A DNA stretch of 64,000 nt from Pseudomonadota bacterium (GCA_020161575.1 JAIUNR010000002.1:1-64000); one strand, 5' to 3'; shown: positions 1-9,061, counted from the first letter of the stretch. The notes: generated by a model from the letters alone, not told the origin. Made by a program: numbers and translations.

Positions 1-334
1 TCTCCCCTCGCGCGCTGGGCGTCCTGCTCTACCGTCGACGCACGCAGATATCCCCGAACAAACATTTCCCGATCCAGTCTGATTTAACTGGTTCTTATAA
101 TATCAGTTCGATTTGACCGGTCAAATGGATTTATCGAACTATTTCAGAGTCTTGGTTGTCTGGTTCGGTTTGGGCATGCTTAAAAGAAGCCAGGCCTTGC
201 TTGATTTATCGAGCGTGCGCGCTTGACGAAGAAAACGCCGCTTGCCGATAGGTAGGAAAGAACGCCCGAGTCATTTGAATGCAGTCTTTGGGGCATCCAG
301 ATCGGGCGATGCGATTTCGTTGGGTGATTGAATA
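1..334. other. Non-coding edge with palindromic motif
   Basis: No convincing coding frame is visible here. The stretch looks richer in A and T than most of the window and contains a perfect 16-bp palindrome at 111-126, preceded by a related imperfect copy at about 81-93. It probably holds the promoter of the DUF4268 gene that starts at 335. The lower GC content fits an imported element. Confidence 0.5.
111..126. promoter_or_regulatory. Perfect palindrome, possible operator
   Basis: The sequence ATTTGACCGGTCAAAT reads identically on both strands. A related sequence, GATTTAACTGGTT at about 81-93, matches GATTTGACCGGTC in 10 of 13 positions, so this may be a tandem operator. It lies about 210 bases before the DUF4268 gene. 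The regulator that would bind it is unknown and may lie outside the window. Confidence 0.4.
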
Positions 335-1255
335 ATGGAAATTGGACGCCTCACGCCGATCAGTGCCCGCGATGCCTGGCTGCACGAAGCGCAAAACTTC
401 ACGCCTTGGCTCGCCGAACACCTGGATGAGCTCGGTGAAGTCCTTGGCATCCAAATGGAGCTTCAGGGGCGAGAGGTGGCGGTTGAAACGTTCTCCGCCG
501 ATATTCTCGCGCGCAATCTCTTCGATGACAGCCTCGTGCTGATCGAGAACCAGCTGGAGACAACAGACCATCGGCATTTGGGCCAAATCCTGACCTATCT
601 GGCGGGGCTTGAGGCCAAGACGGTGGTCTGGCTCGCAACCGATTTCCGGGAACCTCACCTGTCTGCGGTGAAATGGCTCAACGAGCATACTGCGGATGCC
701 TTTTCATTCTTCGCTGTGCGGCTGCGCGTGGTGCGCATTGGTGATAGCCCGGCGGCGCCGATCTTCGACGTTTTGGCGCGGCCCAATCTCTGGGAGCGGC
801 AGCTCCAGGCTGTAGCTCGAAAGAGTGAAAACATGTCTGAGGTCGGCGAATATCGAAAGGCGTTCTGGCAGGCCTATCTGGACCGCTATCCGGGAGACGC
901 CTCCCTAGGGCTTGTTGTGACTGGCGCCAGCAGCAACTGGGTGTCGGTCGACGAAAGTGCTCAGGTCATCATTTCCGCCTGGGTGGGCAAGCGAATGCTT
1001 GGACTTTTTCTACGCGGGCCTCGCGGGACAGGTGGCAATTTGCTGGCAGAGATCATTGAGCCGTATCGTGACGCCTTGGAACAGGGGCTCGATGCAAAAT
1101 ATGGTCGTAAGACCGACAACTCGTTTTATGGCCGGGTGAAGACGATCGATCTGGATAACAACGCCAACTGGCCTCTGGCGATTGATTGGTTGCATGAGCG
1201 CATCCAGCAGTATCTGGCGGTTCTCCGCTCAACCTTGCCGGTTTCATCAAGCTGA
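335..1255 (+). CDS. DUF4268 domain-containing protein
   Basis: The 306-residue product resembles DUF4268 proteins, a family related to PD-(D/E)XK nuclease folds that often sits in mobile islands. The N-terminal half carries the typical run of acidic and hydrophobic strands: LVLIENQLE near residue 70, followed by HLGQILTYLAG and a TVVWLATDF strand. The pattern E-N-Q plus the preceding D could be a degenerate nuclease core. No signal peptide or membrane segment is visible. The gene stands alone, beside a tyrosine integrase on the other strand, which suggests it is cargo of the element inserted at the tRNA. Its biochemical role is unknown; defence is possible but not shown. Confidence 0.75.
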   Translation: MEIGRLTPISARDAWLHEAQNFTPWLAEHLDELGEVLGIQMELQGREVAVETFSADILARNLFDDSLVLIENQLETTDHRHLGQILTYLAGLEAKTVVWLATDFREPHLSAVKWLNEHTADAFSFFAVRLRVVRIGDSPAAPIFDVLARPNLWERQLQAVARKSENMSEVGEYRKAFWQAYLDRYPGDASLGLVVTGASSNWVSVDESAQVIISAWVGKRMLGLFLRGPRGTGGNLLAEIIEPYRDALEQGLDAKYGRKTDNSFYGRVKTIDLDNNANWPLAIDWLHERIQQYLAVLRSTLPVSSS

Positions 1256-1292
1256 CGGGTTTTGTTCGCCTTAAAAAAAAAGGGACACTCGG

Positions 1293-3002
1293 TCAGATGG
1301 CCAGATGCCGCAGGTCGGCTCCATCGTAGCGGACTTTACCCATCCATTTCTCCAGAACCTTCAGCGGGTTGCCGCGCCCATAGCCCTCCATCGGCGTGTT
1401 GAGCTCCTTGAAGGTCCAGCCGCCGATATCGGCCACGACGTCCAGCGGCATCTGGATGGCGCGGGCCATGTCTCGGAACGAGTGGCGGAAAGAGTGGAAG
1501 ACCAATTCGCTGTCCGGGAAAATGCTCCGAATGTGGCGGCGCAACTGCTTCTGGATCGAATTCAGCGACCGTTTTTCATCGCCACTGGAGGCCAGCATCG
1601 GATGCGAGCCGCTTTTGGCCGCTTCGATAAAATTCAGAAAGCCTGCGGCAATCAGCTCCTGATGAAGGGGGACGTCACGGCGTGACGCGTCGGTCTTGAG
1701 GTCCCGCAGCTTGTTCTTTTTGATCTCGATGACCCAGATGCCGTCTTTCTGTTTCACGTCTTCCTTGGCGATGCCCGCCAGCTCGGAAAGGCGTGCGCCC
1801 GTGAACAGCCCAAGGAGCGGCATCCAGAACAGGGCAGCATCGTCCCGCTTGGCGTGCCAAGGCTTGTCGAACGGGGCCTGGCTGAAGAAGGCCTTCAGTT
1901 CCTCGGCACGAAACGGCCTGCGTGTCTTTTCTGCGAATTTGGGTGTCTTGATCTTCGCCGCTGGGCTCGCCGCGATTAGTTCCTCGTCCACCGCGTAGGC
2001 GAACATCGCCTTGAGCGTGAACAGGTAGTTGGCGATTGTGCGGGGGTTCAAGAGCTCGGTCTCGTCCTCTTCCTCCGCCGCGAGCTCAATGGCCTCCCGC
2101 ATCGTCTTTTTCGGGTAGAGCTGCGAGCAGCGGGCAGGGACCTTCCGTAAAAGGTTCAGGCCGTCCTGAATATCCTGCCGGGAGAGGTCACCGATGGGCT
2201 TCTTGGCGGGTAGCAACTGAAGCCAGGCCTTCCAGTGCCCCTTATGCGCCTTGATCGTCGCGGGGGTGTTGTCCTGATCTGCGATGTGTTGCTCGAACAG
2301 CTCCACCGCCTTTTCTAGCGTGACGCTGCGTTCGGGCTTGGTCTGGTGGTCAACCCCCTTGAAATCGGATCGGCGGTGCGTTGCCTCGCTTTCCCGGAGT
2401 TTATCCAGGCGACGCTCCAGATGCTCCAGCCAGACAGATTGCACCCCTGTGCAAATTTGCTGAAAGACCGGGTTGGCGCGATCGACGTTGATCTGCGCCC
2501 AGGCCATGAACTTTTCCGCCAGCGCCTGAACGTCTGAGGCGTGTCCGCTGCCGTAAGCGCCGATCTCCAGCTCCAATTGGTCAATTAGCTCCTGCTTGTC
2601 CTCCTCGTCCATCATGGAGGGGGCGGGGGCATTCTCTTGGCGCTTGTGCTCTTCAGCCTCCAGCTTTTGCAGGTAGGCGCGGAGAAGGTAGAGCAGCTCG
2701 GCCTTTGGGATTTCAGCGAGAGGCAGCTTCTTTTGCCGAGCCTCAGCTCTGGCCGTGGCGAAGCGGCTTTCGATCGAGGTGCGCTCCAGCAAGGCGAGGC
2801 GATTGGCCCCGCGCAGCGGAACATCGCCAAAGGACTTCTTGATTTCGATTTGCCGCAGGATAGGGCGGATTTCGTCCGGTACGCGCACGCGCAGTTCCCA
2901 GGAATTTCCGCGTCGCCTCAGGCCCTTTTCCGGCACGACATTGCTCCCGTCATCACCCGGTTGTGTACCACGTTTGTGTACCAAGCGACGCCGTGAGGTC
3001 AT
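1293..3002 (-). CDS. Tyrosine-type site-specific integrase
   Basis: The 569-residue protein is a tyrosine recombinase that would insert or excise an element at the neighbouring tRNA gene. The N-terminus (about 25-110) resembles the DUF6538-type domain found in proteobacterial integrases, with the motif RGNSWELRVRVPDEIR. A SAM-like core-binding domain spans about 225-310 and the catalytic domain about 360-569. Visible active-site elements are the first arginine in TGARLSELAGI, H503 and R506 in HSFRHSFRD, GGW around 529, and the nucleophile Y541 in MEGYGRGNP. The set is complete, so the enzyme is probably functional. The gene begins 45 bases from the tRNA-Ser 3' end and is transcribed away from it, the usual layout of an island boundary. 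Confidence 0.93.
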   Translation of the reverse strand: MTSRRRLVHKRGTQPGDDGSNVVPEKGLRRRGNSWELRVRVPDEIRPILRQIEIKKSFGDVPLRGANRLALLERTSIESRFATARAEARQKKLPLAEIPKAELLYLLRAYLQKLEAEEHKRQENAPAPSMMDEEDKQELIDQLELEIGAYGSGHASDVQALAEKFMAWAQINVDRANPVFQQICTGVQSVWLEHLERRLDKLRESEATHRRSDFKGVDHQTKPERSVTLEKAVELFEQHIADQDNTPATIKAHKGHWKAWLQLLPAKKPIGDLSRQDIQDGLNLLRKVPARCSQLYPKKTMREAIELAAEEEDETELLNPRTIANYLFTLKAMFAYAVDEELIAASPAAKIKTPKFAEKTRRPFRAEELKAFFSQAPFDKPWHAKRDDAALFWMPLLGLFTGARLSELAGIAKEDVKQKDGIWVIEIKKNKLRDLKTDASRRDVPLHQELIAAGFLNFIEAAKSGSHPMLASSGDEKRSLNSIQKQLRRHIRSIFPDSELVFHSFRHSFRDMARAIQMPLDVVADIGGWTFKELNTPMEGYGRGNPLKVLEKWMGKVRYDGADLRHLAI

Positions 3003-3047
3003 TGAATTTCTTGAATAATTATATCTTCCAAGGGGTTAGAAGATAGC

Positions 3048-3137
3048 TGGCGGAGAGGGAGGGATTCGAACCCCCGGTACGCTTGCACGTACTCCGCATT
3101 TCGAGTGCGGCGCGATCGACCTCTCTGCCACCTCTCC
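3048..3137 (-). tRNA. tRNA-Ser (anticodon CGA)
   Basis: On the minus strand the gene starts GGAGAGG and ends CCTCTCC followed by discriminator G and an encoded CCA. The anticodon arm is CCGCA-CTCGAAA-TGCGG, giving anticodon CGA, which reads the serine codon UCG. A long variable arm (AGTACGTGCAAGCGTACC) and the GGTTCGAATCC T-loop are present, typical of class II tRNA-Ser. The 3' end faces the integrase gene, so the 3' half is the likely attachment site. Confidence 0.97.
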
Positions 3138-3279
3138 GTGGAGCATTTTCATGCTGGTCGAATTGTAGTCTTCGAGGTGGCAGGCTTTAGGTGCGGTGCC
3201 CGCGTTTGTCAATGACAATCGAACGCCTCCCGCACGCGCCAACAGCACGGGCGCGCATTCACCGGCCGGGGTCGGAGCT

Positions 3280-4149
3280 TCACTTCATGGTCAGTCGCAG
3301 CGGCGCCGTCGCCACCAGCATGGATTGACCGGAATCGTCCACCAGTGCGAGCGGCGTCGTATCGGCGTAATCGCTCTCACGGGTGAGAACCCCACGCTTG
3401 TTGTCCATGAAGAGCCATTCGCCGGCTGAGCGAATAGCAAGAATCGCGTGATATTCGCCAGTGCGATCCTCACGCAGCGCAACCAGCTTCATATCCTCGA
3501 TATCGGGATCGAGGCTACGCAGCATCAGGAACTTGGCGATGACGTAATCCTCGCAATCGCCCCATTTGGTCAGGGTCTCAAGCGGTGTCGCCCAATAATC
3601 GGGACGCCCGAAAGCGAGGGAATCGGTGCGATAGCCGATCGCATGGTTGATGGCATCGTGAACGAGCAGCAGGCGATCGCGTCCCTGCCGCCCGGCGGCA
3701 ATGCGCCGGATATCGTGCCATCGACGTGCCGCGGGGTTAGTGCAGCCACCGCCTTCGCAGGATGCGATGATCTCCTGCTCGCGCTGCCAGCGCTGCATGG
3801 CGGCACGCCATTTCGCGGCCAGATCGCCACCCGGCACGGCAAAAGGCATGCTGCGCAACAGCAGGGCGGCCGGTGGTTCGAGATGGGTCAGCCGAAGACC
3901 GATTTCCTCGGCGCGGGGCGCTTCCTCGGATTGCGACACCGGACGTTTGGAAGCGCTTTCTCCGCGCAAGGCCGCGAGCCGGTCCTTAATCGTGAAGAAG
4001 CGGAGTCCCTCGGCATTCGAAGCGATGTGGAGAGGAGGCGCGGCGCCGTGGGATGCAAGCTGGGCCAGGGCCACAAAGCCGCTTCCGAAGAGCCAGATGC
4101 TGGCGGCAAGCAGCCTTGCCGCACGCTTGCGCGTGGCATCGAACATCAT
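3280..4149 (-). CDS. lapG: LapG-like periplasmic cysteine protease (BTLCP family)
   Basis: The protein belongs to the bacterial transglutaminase-like cysteine proteinase family, whose best-known member LapG cuts the large adhesin LapA behind its retention module and releases it from the surface. The catalytic triad is visible: Cys199 in KWGDCEDYVI, His234 in GEYHAILAI and Asp249 in FMDNKRG (numbered from the start used here). A hydrophobic N-terminal segment ending ALAQLASHGA is a likely signal or anchor sequence. An upstream GTG at 4167 is also open, but only the ATG at 4149 has a purine-rich sequence (AGGGG) at suitable spacing. The gene is last in the tolC-ABC-HlyD operon, about 45 bases after the adaptor. 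The adhesin encoded upstream has a TAAG site. No LapD-like c-di-GMP receptor is present in the window. Confidence 0.88.
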   Translation of the reverse strand: MMFDATRKRAARLLAASIWLFGSGFVALAQLASHGAAPPLHIASNAEGLRFFTIKDRLAALRGESASKRPVSQSEEAPRAEEIGLRLTHLEPPAALLLRSMPFAVPGGDLAAKWRAAMQRWQREQEIIASCEGGGCTNPAARRWHDIRRIAAGRQGRDRLLLVHDAINHAIGYRTDSLAFGRPDYWATPLETLTKWGDCEDYVIAKFLMLRSLDPDIEDMKLVALREDRTGEYHAILAIRSAGEWLFMDNKRGVLTRESDYADTTPLALVDDSGQSMLVATAPLRLTMK

Positions 4150-4194
4150 GACGCACCCCTGTTTCACTTCGGGTGCGCCTGTTTTCAGGCTTGT

Positions 4195-5517
4195 CTAGCG
4201 CTCTCTGAGCGCTTCGTCCCGAAGCAATCTTGCTGGTTTCAGCAAGTAACTCAGAACGCTCTTCCGGCCGGTTAAGATTTCCACTTGGGCCACCATTCCC
4301 GGTATTATTGGTAAAGAATTCCCTGAACGATCAAGATTACTTTTATCTGTCCGCACCGTGACGCGGTAGAAGGTCTCGCCGCGCGAATCCGCGCTGGTAT
4401 CAGCGCTGATACGTTCGACCTTTCCGGTCAGGGTGCCGAAGATCGCGCTGTCATAGGCCGTGATTTTCACCACCGCGCCCTGCTGCGGGCGAATGAAGCC
4501 GATATCCTGCGGGCGGATCTGGGCCTCGACCAGCAGCGTATCATCGAGCGGAACCAGCTCGACCAGCGTTTCCGCGGACTTCACCACCGCACCGATCGTC
4601 GTCACATGGAGGCGGTTGACGATGCCGCGGACAGGCGCGCGCAATTCCGTGCGACGGACGCGATCCTGCGCCGCGCGCAACCCTTCATCGAGCACTGCGA
4701 GATCCACACGGGTCTTGGTGAGATCCTCCTCGGCGCTCGTCCGGAAGGCGACGAGCGCGCCTTCACGGCGCGCCTCCGCTTCGCGCATCGCGCCCTCGGC
4801 GCGGGTAAGCGAGGCCCTGTTCACATCGATCTGGCCGTTGAGTTCCGCCATCTGACGTTCCTGGCGCAGCAGCTCGATCTCGGGCACCACGCGATCCGTA
4901 TTGAGCCTGCGCGTGATGGCAAGCTCGCGTTCCATCAAGGGCTTGCTGCTCATCAGGCGCCGGCGCTGGGCCTCAAGCTCGTCCTTTTCGCGCGCCTTCT
5001 GCTGGGCCTGCTGGTCCAACACCTCGAATTCCTGCTGCAGCTTGCGCACGCGCGCCTCGTGAAGCGCGCGCTCGGCCGCGACAGCGGCCGGGCTGGCATT
5101 CGAAAGCTCATCGGGAAAGGCGAGCGGCGCGGGACCTTCCCAGCGCGCCTCGCGTTCGAGCCGCACCTGACGCGCCTGAAGCGCAGCGCGCTTCTCGCGC
5201 GCCTCGCCGAATTGCGAGCCGAGCACGGTGTCGTCGATGCGAACGAGAATTTCGTTCGCCTGCACGATCTGCCCTTCCCTCACCAGGATATCCTGAATCA
5301 GCCCGCCTTCGAGCGACTGGACGATCTGCATCTGCCGGGAGGGCACAACCTTGGCTTGCCCGCGCGTCACCTCGTCGAGCACGGCGAAATGCGCCCAGAT
5401 CGCGCCGATCACCAGCATGGCAAGGCATGTGAGCGCGAAAAGGCGCAGAACGCGCGGCAGTTCTGGCTCGCGCGCGGCACCAAGATCATTCGCGAAGGAG
5501 AAATCGGCCTGTTTCAA
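4195..5517 (-). CDS. HlyD/LapC-type type I secretion adaptor
   Basis: This 440-residue membrane fusion protein would link the inner-membrane ABC exporter to the outer-membrane TolC channel. It has a short cytoplasmic N-terminus and one transmembrane helix (about 24-45). The first lipoyl half follows, with motifs VVPSRQMQIVQSLEGG and VREGQIVQANEILVRID. A long coiled-coil hairpin spans about 110-270, and the second half carries ELRAPVRGIVNRLHVTTIGAVV. A C-terminal beta-barrel domain ends with PGMVAQVEILTGRKSVLSYLLKP, characteristic of the HlyD secretion family. Its start overlaps the exporter stop by 4 bases, so the two are translationally coupled. Length and layout match LapC/PrsE proteins. 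Confidence 0.93.
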   Translation of the reverse strand: MKQADFSFANDLGAAREPELPRVLRLFALTCLAMLVIGAIWAHFAVLDEVTRGQAKVVPSRQMQIVQSLEGGLIQDILVREGQIVQANEILVRIDDTVLGSQFGEAREKRAALQARQVRLEREARWEGPAPLAFPDELSNASPAAVAAERALHEARVRKLQQEFEVLDQQAQQKAREKDELEAQRRRLMSSKPLMERELAITRRLNTDRVVPEIELLRQERQMAELNGQIDVNRASLTRAEGAMREAEARREGALVAFRTSAEEDLTKTRVDLAVLDEGLRAAQDRVRRTELRAPVRGIVNRLHVTTIGAVVKSAETLVELVPLDDTLLVEAQIRPQDIGFIRPQQGAVVKITAYDSAIFGTLTGKVERISADTSADSRGETFYRVTVRTDKSNLDRSGNSLPIIPGMVAQVEILTGRKSVLSYLLKPARLLRDEALRER

Positions 5518-7679
5518 GCGCGCTTCTCCGTGGAAGACTTGGCGAGCCCCCTGCCCTTGCCCTGCAGCGCGGCCAGCACGCCATCGCGCGCGCCGTCTGC
5601 TACAATCCGCCCTTGATCGAACACGATCAGGCGATCGACCATCTGCAGCAGAGATACGCGATGGGTCGAGATGATCAGGGTCATGTCGGGGCCGAGTTGC
5701 GCCAGGCGCTCGGCGAATTCTGCCTCCGAGCGAAGATCGAGCGCGCTGGTAGGCTCGTCAAGGAACAGGATCCTCGGACGGCGGATCAACGCACGCGCAA
5801 GCGCAACCGCCTGCCGTTGCCCGCCGGAGAGGCTTCGCCCGCCTTCCGCCACGGGCATGTCGTAGCCTTGCGGGGCGCGCGCGACGAAAGCTTCGAGCCC
5901 CGCGACCCGTGCGGCGGCGATCAACTCCTCGTCGCTGGCCTCCGGGCGTCCCATCACCACGTTCTCGCGCAAGGTGCCGCGGAACAACTCGCATTCCTGC
6001 GTCACGAAGCCGATTCCGGCCCGAAGATCGGCGGGGTCGTATTGGCGGATATCCACCCCATCCACCAGAACCATGCCGGATTGCGGCGTATAAAGCGCCG
6101 TCGCGAGCCGCCCCACCGTGGTCTTGCCGGAACCGATCCGCCCGACAATGCCGACGCGCTCGCCGGGGCGAATGGCGAAGCTCACATCCGAAAGTGCATC
6201 CGCGGCGGCCTCGGGATAGCGGAACGTGACATTCTCGAAGCGCAACGCGCCTTCCCGGATGCTTCGCGCGATGAAGACCCGGTCGCGCGGGCGTTCCACC
6301 GGCAATTGCATCAGCTTGTCGATCGCGCGCAGCGCATGAAGCGTACGCGTTCCGCGCATCATCACGGAGGCGATATTCGTCACCGGCCCGAGGATGCGGC
6401 CCGACAGCATCGTCGCCGCGATCAGCGCGCCGATCGTGATATGGCTGGACAGCACCATGAACACGCCCCAGATCACGATGAGGAGCGAGGCAATGTTCTG
6501 CGCAGCCCCCGAGAGCGTGAGGCTGAGCGCCGACCAGCGGTGAAGGGCCTCCCCCGCCCGCGTGGAAGCCGCCACGGAGCGCTCCCAATGCGTCTGGACA
6601 CGCCCTTCGGCGCCCAGCACCCGGATGGTTTCCAGCGCGCCGATGCTCTCGACGAGAATGCCATGGCGCGCGGCCGCCTCGACCTGCATGTCCTGCACGG
6701 CGGCATCGAGCGGGCGCTGGATGAGGAAGCCGATCGCCAGCGAGATCGGCAGCAGCACCAGCGGCACCACGGCCAGCGGCCCGACGATCGCGAACATGAA
6801 GCCAAGGAAGATGAACGCGAAGACGAGATCCGTCGCCGCGATCACCGTTCCCGAGGTGCAGAATTCCCGGACACTCTCGAAATCGCGGATCTGGTTCGCC
6901 AGCATTCCCGCCGAGCGCGGCTTGTGCTCCATGCGCAGGCCGAGAACATGCGAAAACAGCCGCGCAGCAAGGGTGATGTCGATCTGCTTGCCGGTGAGGT
7001 CGATCATCCGCGAACGCACCATCCGCATAGCGATCTCGAAGGCGAAGGCCAGAATCACGCCCAGCGAAAGCGCGACGAGCGAGGCGACCGCGCCATTCGG
7101 CAGCACGCGATCATAGACATTCATCACGAAGAGCGGAAAAGCCAGCGACAGCAGGTTGATGAGGAAGGCGGCGAGAGCAATGTACGCATAGTGCGTGCGA
7201 AAATCGCGCAGGACCCCCCAGAACCAATGGTCGTCCGGCTTCGGGGTATCCGCATCGCGGGCTGGGCCCGAAGCGCCGGGCCGCAGAAAGAAGACATAGC
7301 CGGAATAGACCGCATCCAGCGCACTCCGCGCCATGGCCGTCGGCACGGCATTTTCAATGCCCGGATCGACGATGCCGACATCGCTCTCGGCGACATCGTT
7401 GCGCATGAGAACCAAGGCGCGGCCGTCCCGCAGGATGATGATCGCCGGTAAAACAGGCCCGGGAATCTCGCTGATCGGGCGCTGATAGGGTTCCGCGACG
7501 AGATTGGCGCGTTCCGCCGCGCGCAGGAAAAGCGAGGGCGAGAGGCGGTTATCGACAATCGGGAGTCCGGCCAGCACGGCGCGCGCGCTCACCGCGCGAC
7601 CATGGTGGCGGGCGACGAAAAGCAGCGCGCTGAGCAGCGGATCGGACCGGGCCTCCCCCGGTGCCGGAAGGGTGGTCAC
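5514..7679 (-). CDS. LapB-type type I secretion ABC exporter
   Basis: The 721-residue protein is a fused permease-ATPase that would export the adjacent RTX adhesin. An N-terminal C39-like domain (about 10-140) lacks the catalytic cysteine expected in a true C39 peptidase, as in the CLD domains of HlyB and LapB that bind rather than cleave the substrate. The membrane domain covers about 165-440. In the nucleotide-binding domain, Walker A is GRIGSGKTT (about 513-521), the signature is LSGGQ (about 617-621) and Walker B is RILFLDEPTSALD (about 646-658). The start overlaps the TolC stop by 4 bases and the stop overlaps the HlyD start, forming a tight tolC-ABC-HlyD unit. Confidence 0.94.
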   Translation of the reverse strand: MTTLPAPGEARSDPLLSALLFVARHHGRAVSARAVLAGLPIVDNRLSPSLFLRAAERANLVAEPYQRPISEIPGPVLPAIIILRDGRALVLMRNDVAESDVGIVDPGIENAVPTAMARSALDAVYSGYVFFLRPGASGPARDADTPKPDDHWFWGVLRDFRTHYAYIALAAFLINLLSLAFPLFVMNVYDRVLPNGAVASLVALSLGVILAFAFEIAMRMVRSRMIDLTGKQIDITLAARLFSHVLGLRMEHKPRSAGMLANQIRDFESVREFCTSGTVIAATDLVFAFIFLGFMFAIVGPLAVVPLVLLPISLAIGFLIQRPLDAAVQDMQVEAAARHGILVESIGALETIRVLGAEGRVQTHWERSVAASTRAGEALHRWSALSLTLSGAAQNIASLLIVIWGVFMVLSSHITIGALIAATMLSGRILGPVTNIASVMMRGTRTLHALRAIDKLMQLPVERPRDRVFIARSIREGALRFENVTFRYPEAAADALSDVSFAIRPGERVGIVGRIGSGKTTVGRLATALYTPQSGMVLVDGVDIRQYDPADLRAGIGFVTQECELFRGTLRENVVMGRPEASDEELIAAARVAGLEAFVARAPQGYDMPVAEGGRSLSGGQRQAVALARALIRRPRILFLDEPTSALDLRSEAEFAERLAQLGPDMTLIISTHRVSLLQMVDRLIVFDQGRIVADGARDGVLAALQGKGRGLAKSSTEKRA

Positions 7680-9061
7680 GGCTGGCGGGGAGCGGCCGGT
7701 GCGCGTTCGAAGGCCGGGAACAGGGCACCATTCTCGCGCGCACCGCGCTGGGCGTTATGCGCCTCACCCGGCAGCTGCACTTTCATCGCGCTCAGCAACG
7801 TGCCGGACGCCGCCAGAAGCTGATAATCGGCGAAAAGGGCCAGTCCCTTGGCATTGATCAGCCCGACAGCGGCGTTGTAGCGCACCTGCTCGGCATTGAG
7901 CAGGTCGAGCAGGGTGCGCGTTCCCAGCTCGTACTCGCTGCGATAGGCGCCGATGACCCGCTCGGCGGAATTGATCTGCCCCGAAAGCGCGCGGATGCGA
8001 TCATTGAGCGCCTGCCGGGTGGACCAGGCCTTGTCGATGGACTCGATCGCCTGACGCTGGAGAACGGAAAGCCGCATCTGGTTTTCGCCGACCCGCTCGG
8101 CCAGCTCGTTCTGGCGGGCGGTATCGGTGCCGCCTGAATAGAGCAGCCAGGAGGCGGAGAGCTTCGCGCTGTATTCGTCGTAGCGGCCGGTGATGTTCTG
8201 GGTGTTCTTGCCGTAGCCCGCGCGCCCTTCCAGCGCCACGGTCGGCATGTTGCTGCCCTTTGCGGCGTCGCGCTGCGCCTCGACCGCGCGCACATCGGCC
8301 CCCGCCGCGCGCAGGGTGGCATTGTGCTCGACAGCGATGTTGAGCGCCTCCTGCCGGGATTTCGGCAAGCCGGCAGGACGCGCCGGCCAGACAAGCCCCT
8401 TGGGCTCCTGATCGACGGCGCGGCGGAACAGCGCCAGCGCCTCGCCATAGCGCATCTGCAACTCGGCGCGCGAAGCCTCGGCGGCAAGCACGCGCTCGCG
8501 CACCTGATCGAGATCGCCCTGACCGGCGCGGCCGCCGGAGACGCGCGCGCTCACATTGTCGAGCAGACGGCGATGCGCCTCGATATTGCGGCTCGACTGG
8601 CCGATCATGTCCTGAAGGCGCAGAATATCCGTGTAAGCCTGAATCGCGTCGAGCGCGATCAGCTCGGAGCGTTCCTTGACGCGCCACGAGGCGGCGTCGA
8701 CGCGGTAAGCCTGCCGCCAGCTCTCGTTGATCGTGGCGAAACCGTCGAAGATCACCTGCCGGACAACGATATTGGCCTGCCGACCGGACTGGAAATCGCC
8801 GCTGCGCTGCGAAGCGAGCGGGCTGTTATACTGGCGGCGGCTCTCGGGGCCGATATCCGCTTGCAGGCGGACCTGCGGCAGCAACCCGCCCTGGGCCTGA
8901 CGCAGTTCGAAATCGGTCGCGCGGCGATTGGCGCTGGCCTCGCCGACAGCCGGATTGGTGCGCACGGCGCGGCGCACGGCTTCTTCCATGGTGAATTTCT
9001 GCGCTTGCGCGGACGCTGCGGAAGCAACGAATGCCAAGACCATTGGAGCGAGAATACGCAT
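7676..9061 (-). CDS. TolC-family outer-membrane channel
   Basis: This protein of about 461 residues would form the trimeric outer-membrane exit duct of the type I secretion system. The frame is open further upstream to 9220, but the ATG at 9061 begins a classic signal peptide (MRILAPMVLAFVASAASAQA), so this start is preferred. The mature part begins FTMEEAVRRAVRTNPAV, the typical first helix of TolC repeats, and has long heptad-like helical segments. The motif YRSEYELGTRTLLDLLNAE near the C-terminus is the hallmark of the second repeat. It is the first gene of the secretion operon and the only TolC gene in the window, so it may also serve the second exporter pair near 26-29 kb. Confidence 0.95.
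   Translation of the reverse strand: MRILAPMVLAFVASAASAQAQKFTMEEAVRRAVRTNPAVGEASANRRATDFELRQAQGGLLPQVRLQADIGPESRRQYNSPLASQRSGDFQSGRQANIVVRQVIFDGFATINESWRQAYRVDAASWRVKERSELIALDAIQAYTDILRLQDMIGQSSRNIEAHRRLLDNVSARVSGGRAGQGDLDQVRERVLAAEASRAELQMRYGEALALFRRAVDQEPKGLVWPARPAGLPKSRQEALNIAVEHNATLRAAGADVRAVEAQRDAAKGSNMPTVALEGRAGYGKNTQNITGRYDEYSAKLSASWLLYSGGTDTARQNELAERVGENQMRLSVLQRQAIESIDKAWSTRQALNDRIRALSGQINSAERVIGAYRSEYELGTRTLLDLLNAEQVRYNAAVGLINAKGLALFADYQLLAASGTLLSAMKVQLPGEAHNAQRGARENGALFPAFERAPAAPRQP

Noticed and set aside
111-126. The palindrome as a RutR site
   Set aside because: It has TTGACC and GGTCAA arms with no central spacer, whereas RutR sites need four more central bases, and it lies in the island next to no pyrimidine gene.
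3280-4149. The BTLCP protein as a housekeeping transglutaminase
   Set aside because: Its last-in-operon position after tolC-LapB-LapC genes and the TAAG site in the neighbouring adhesin favour a LapG role.
5613-7451. A 612-codon frame opposite the LapB-type exporter
   Set aside because: It is an antisense shadow of a high-GC coding gene; the encoded residues are Arg/His-rich with no domain.
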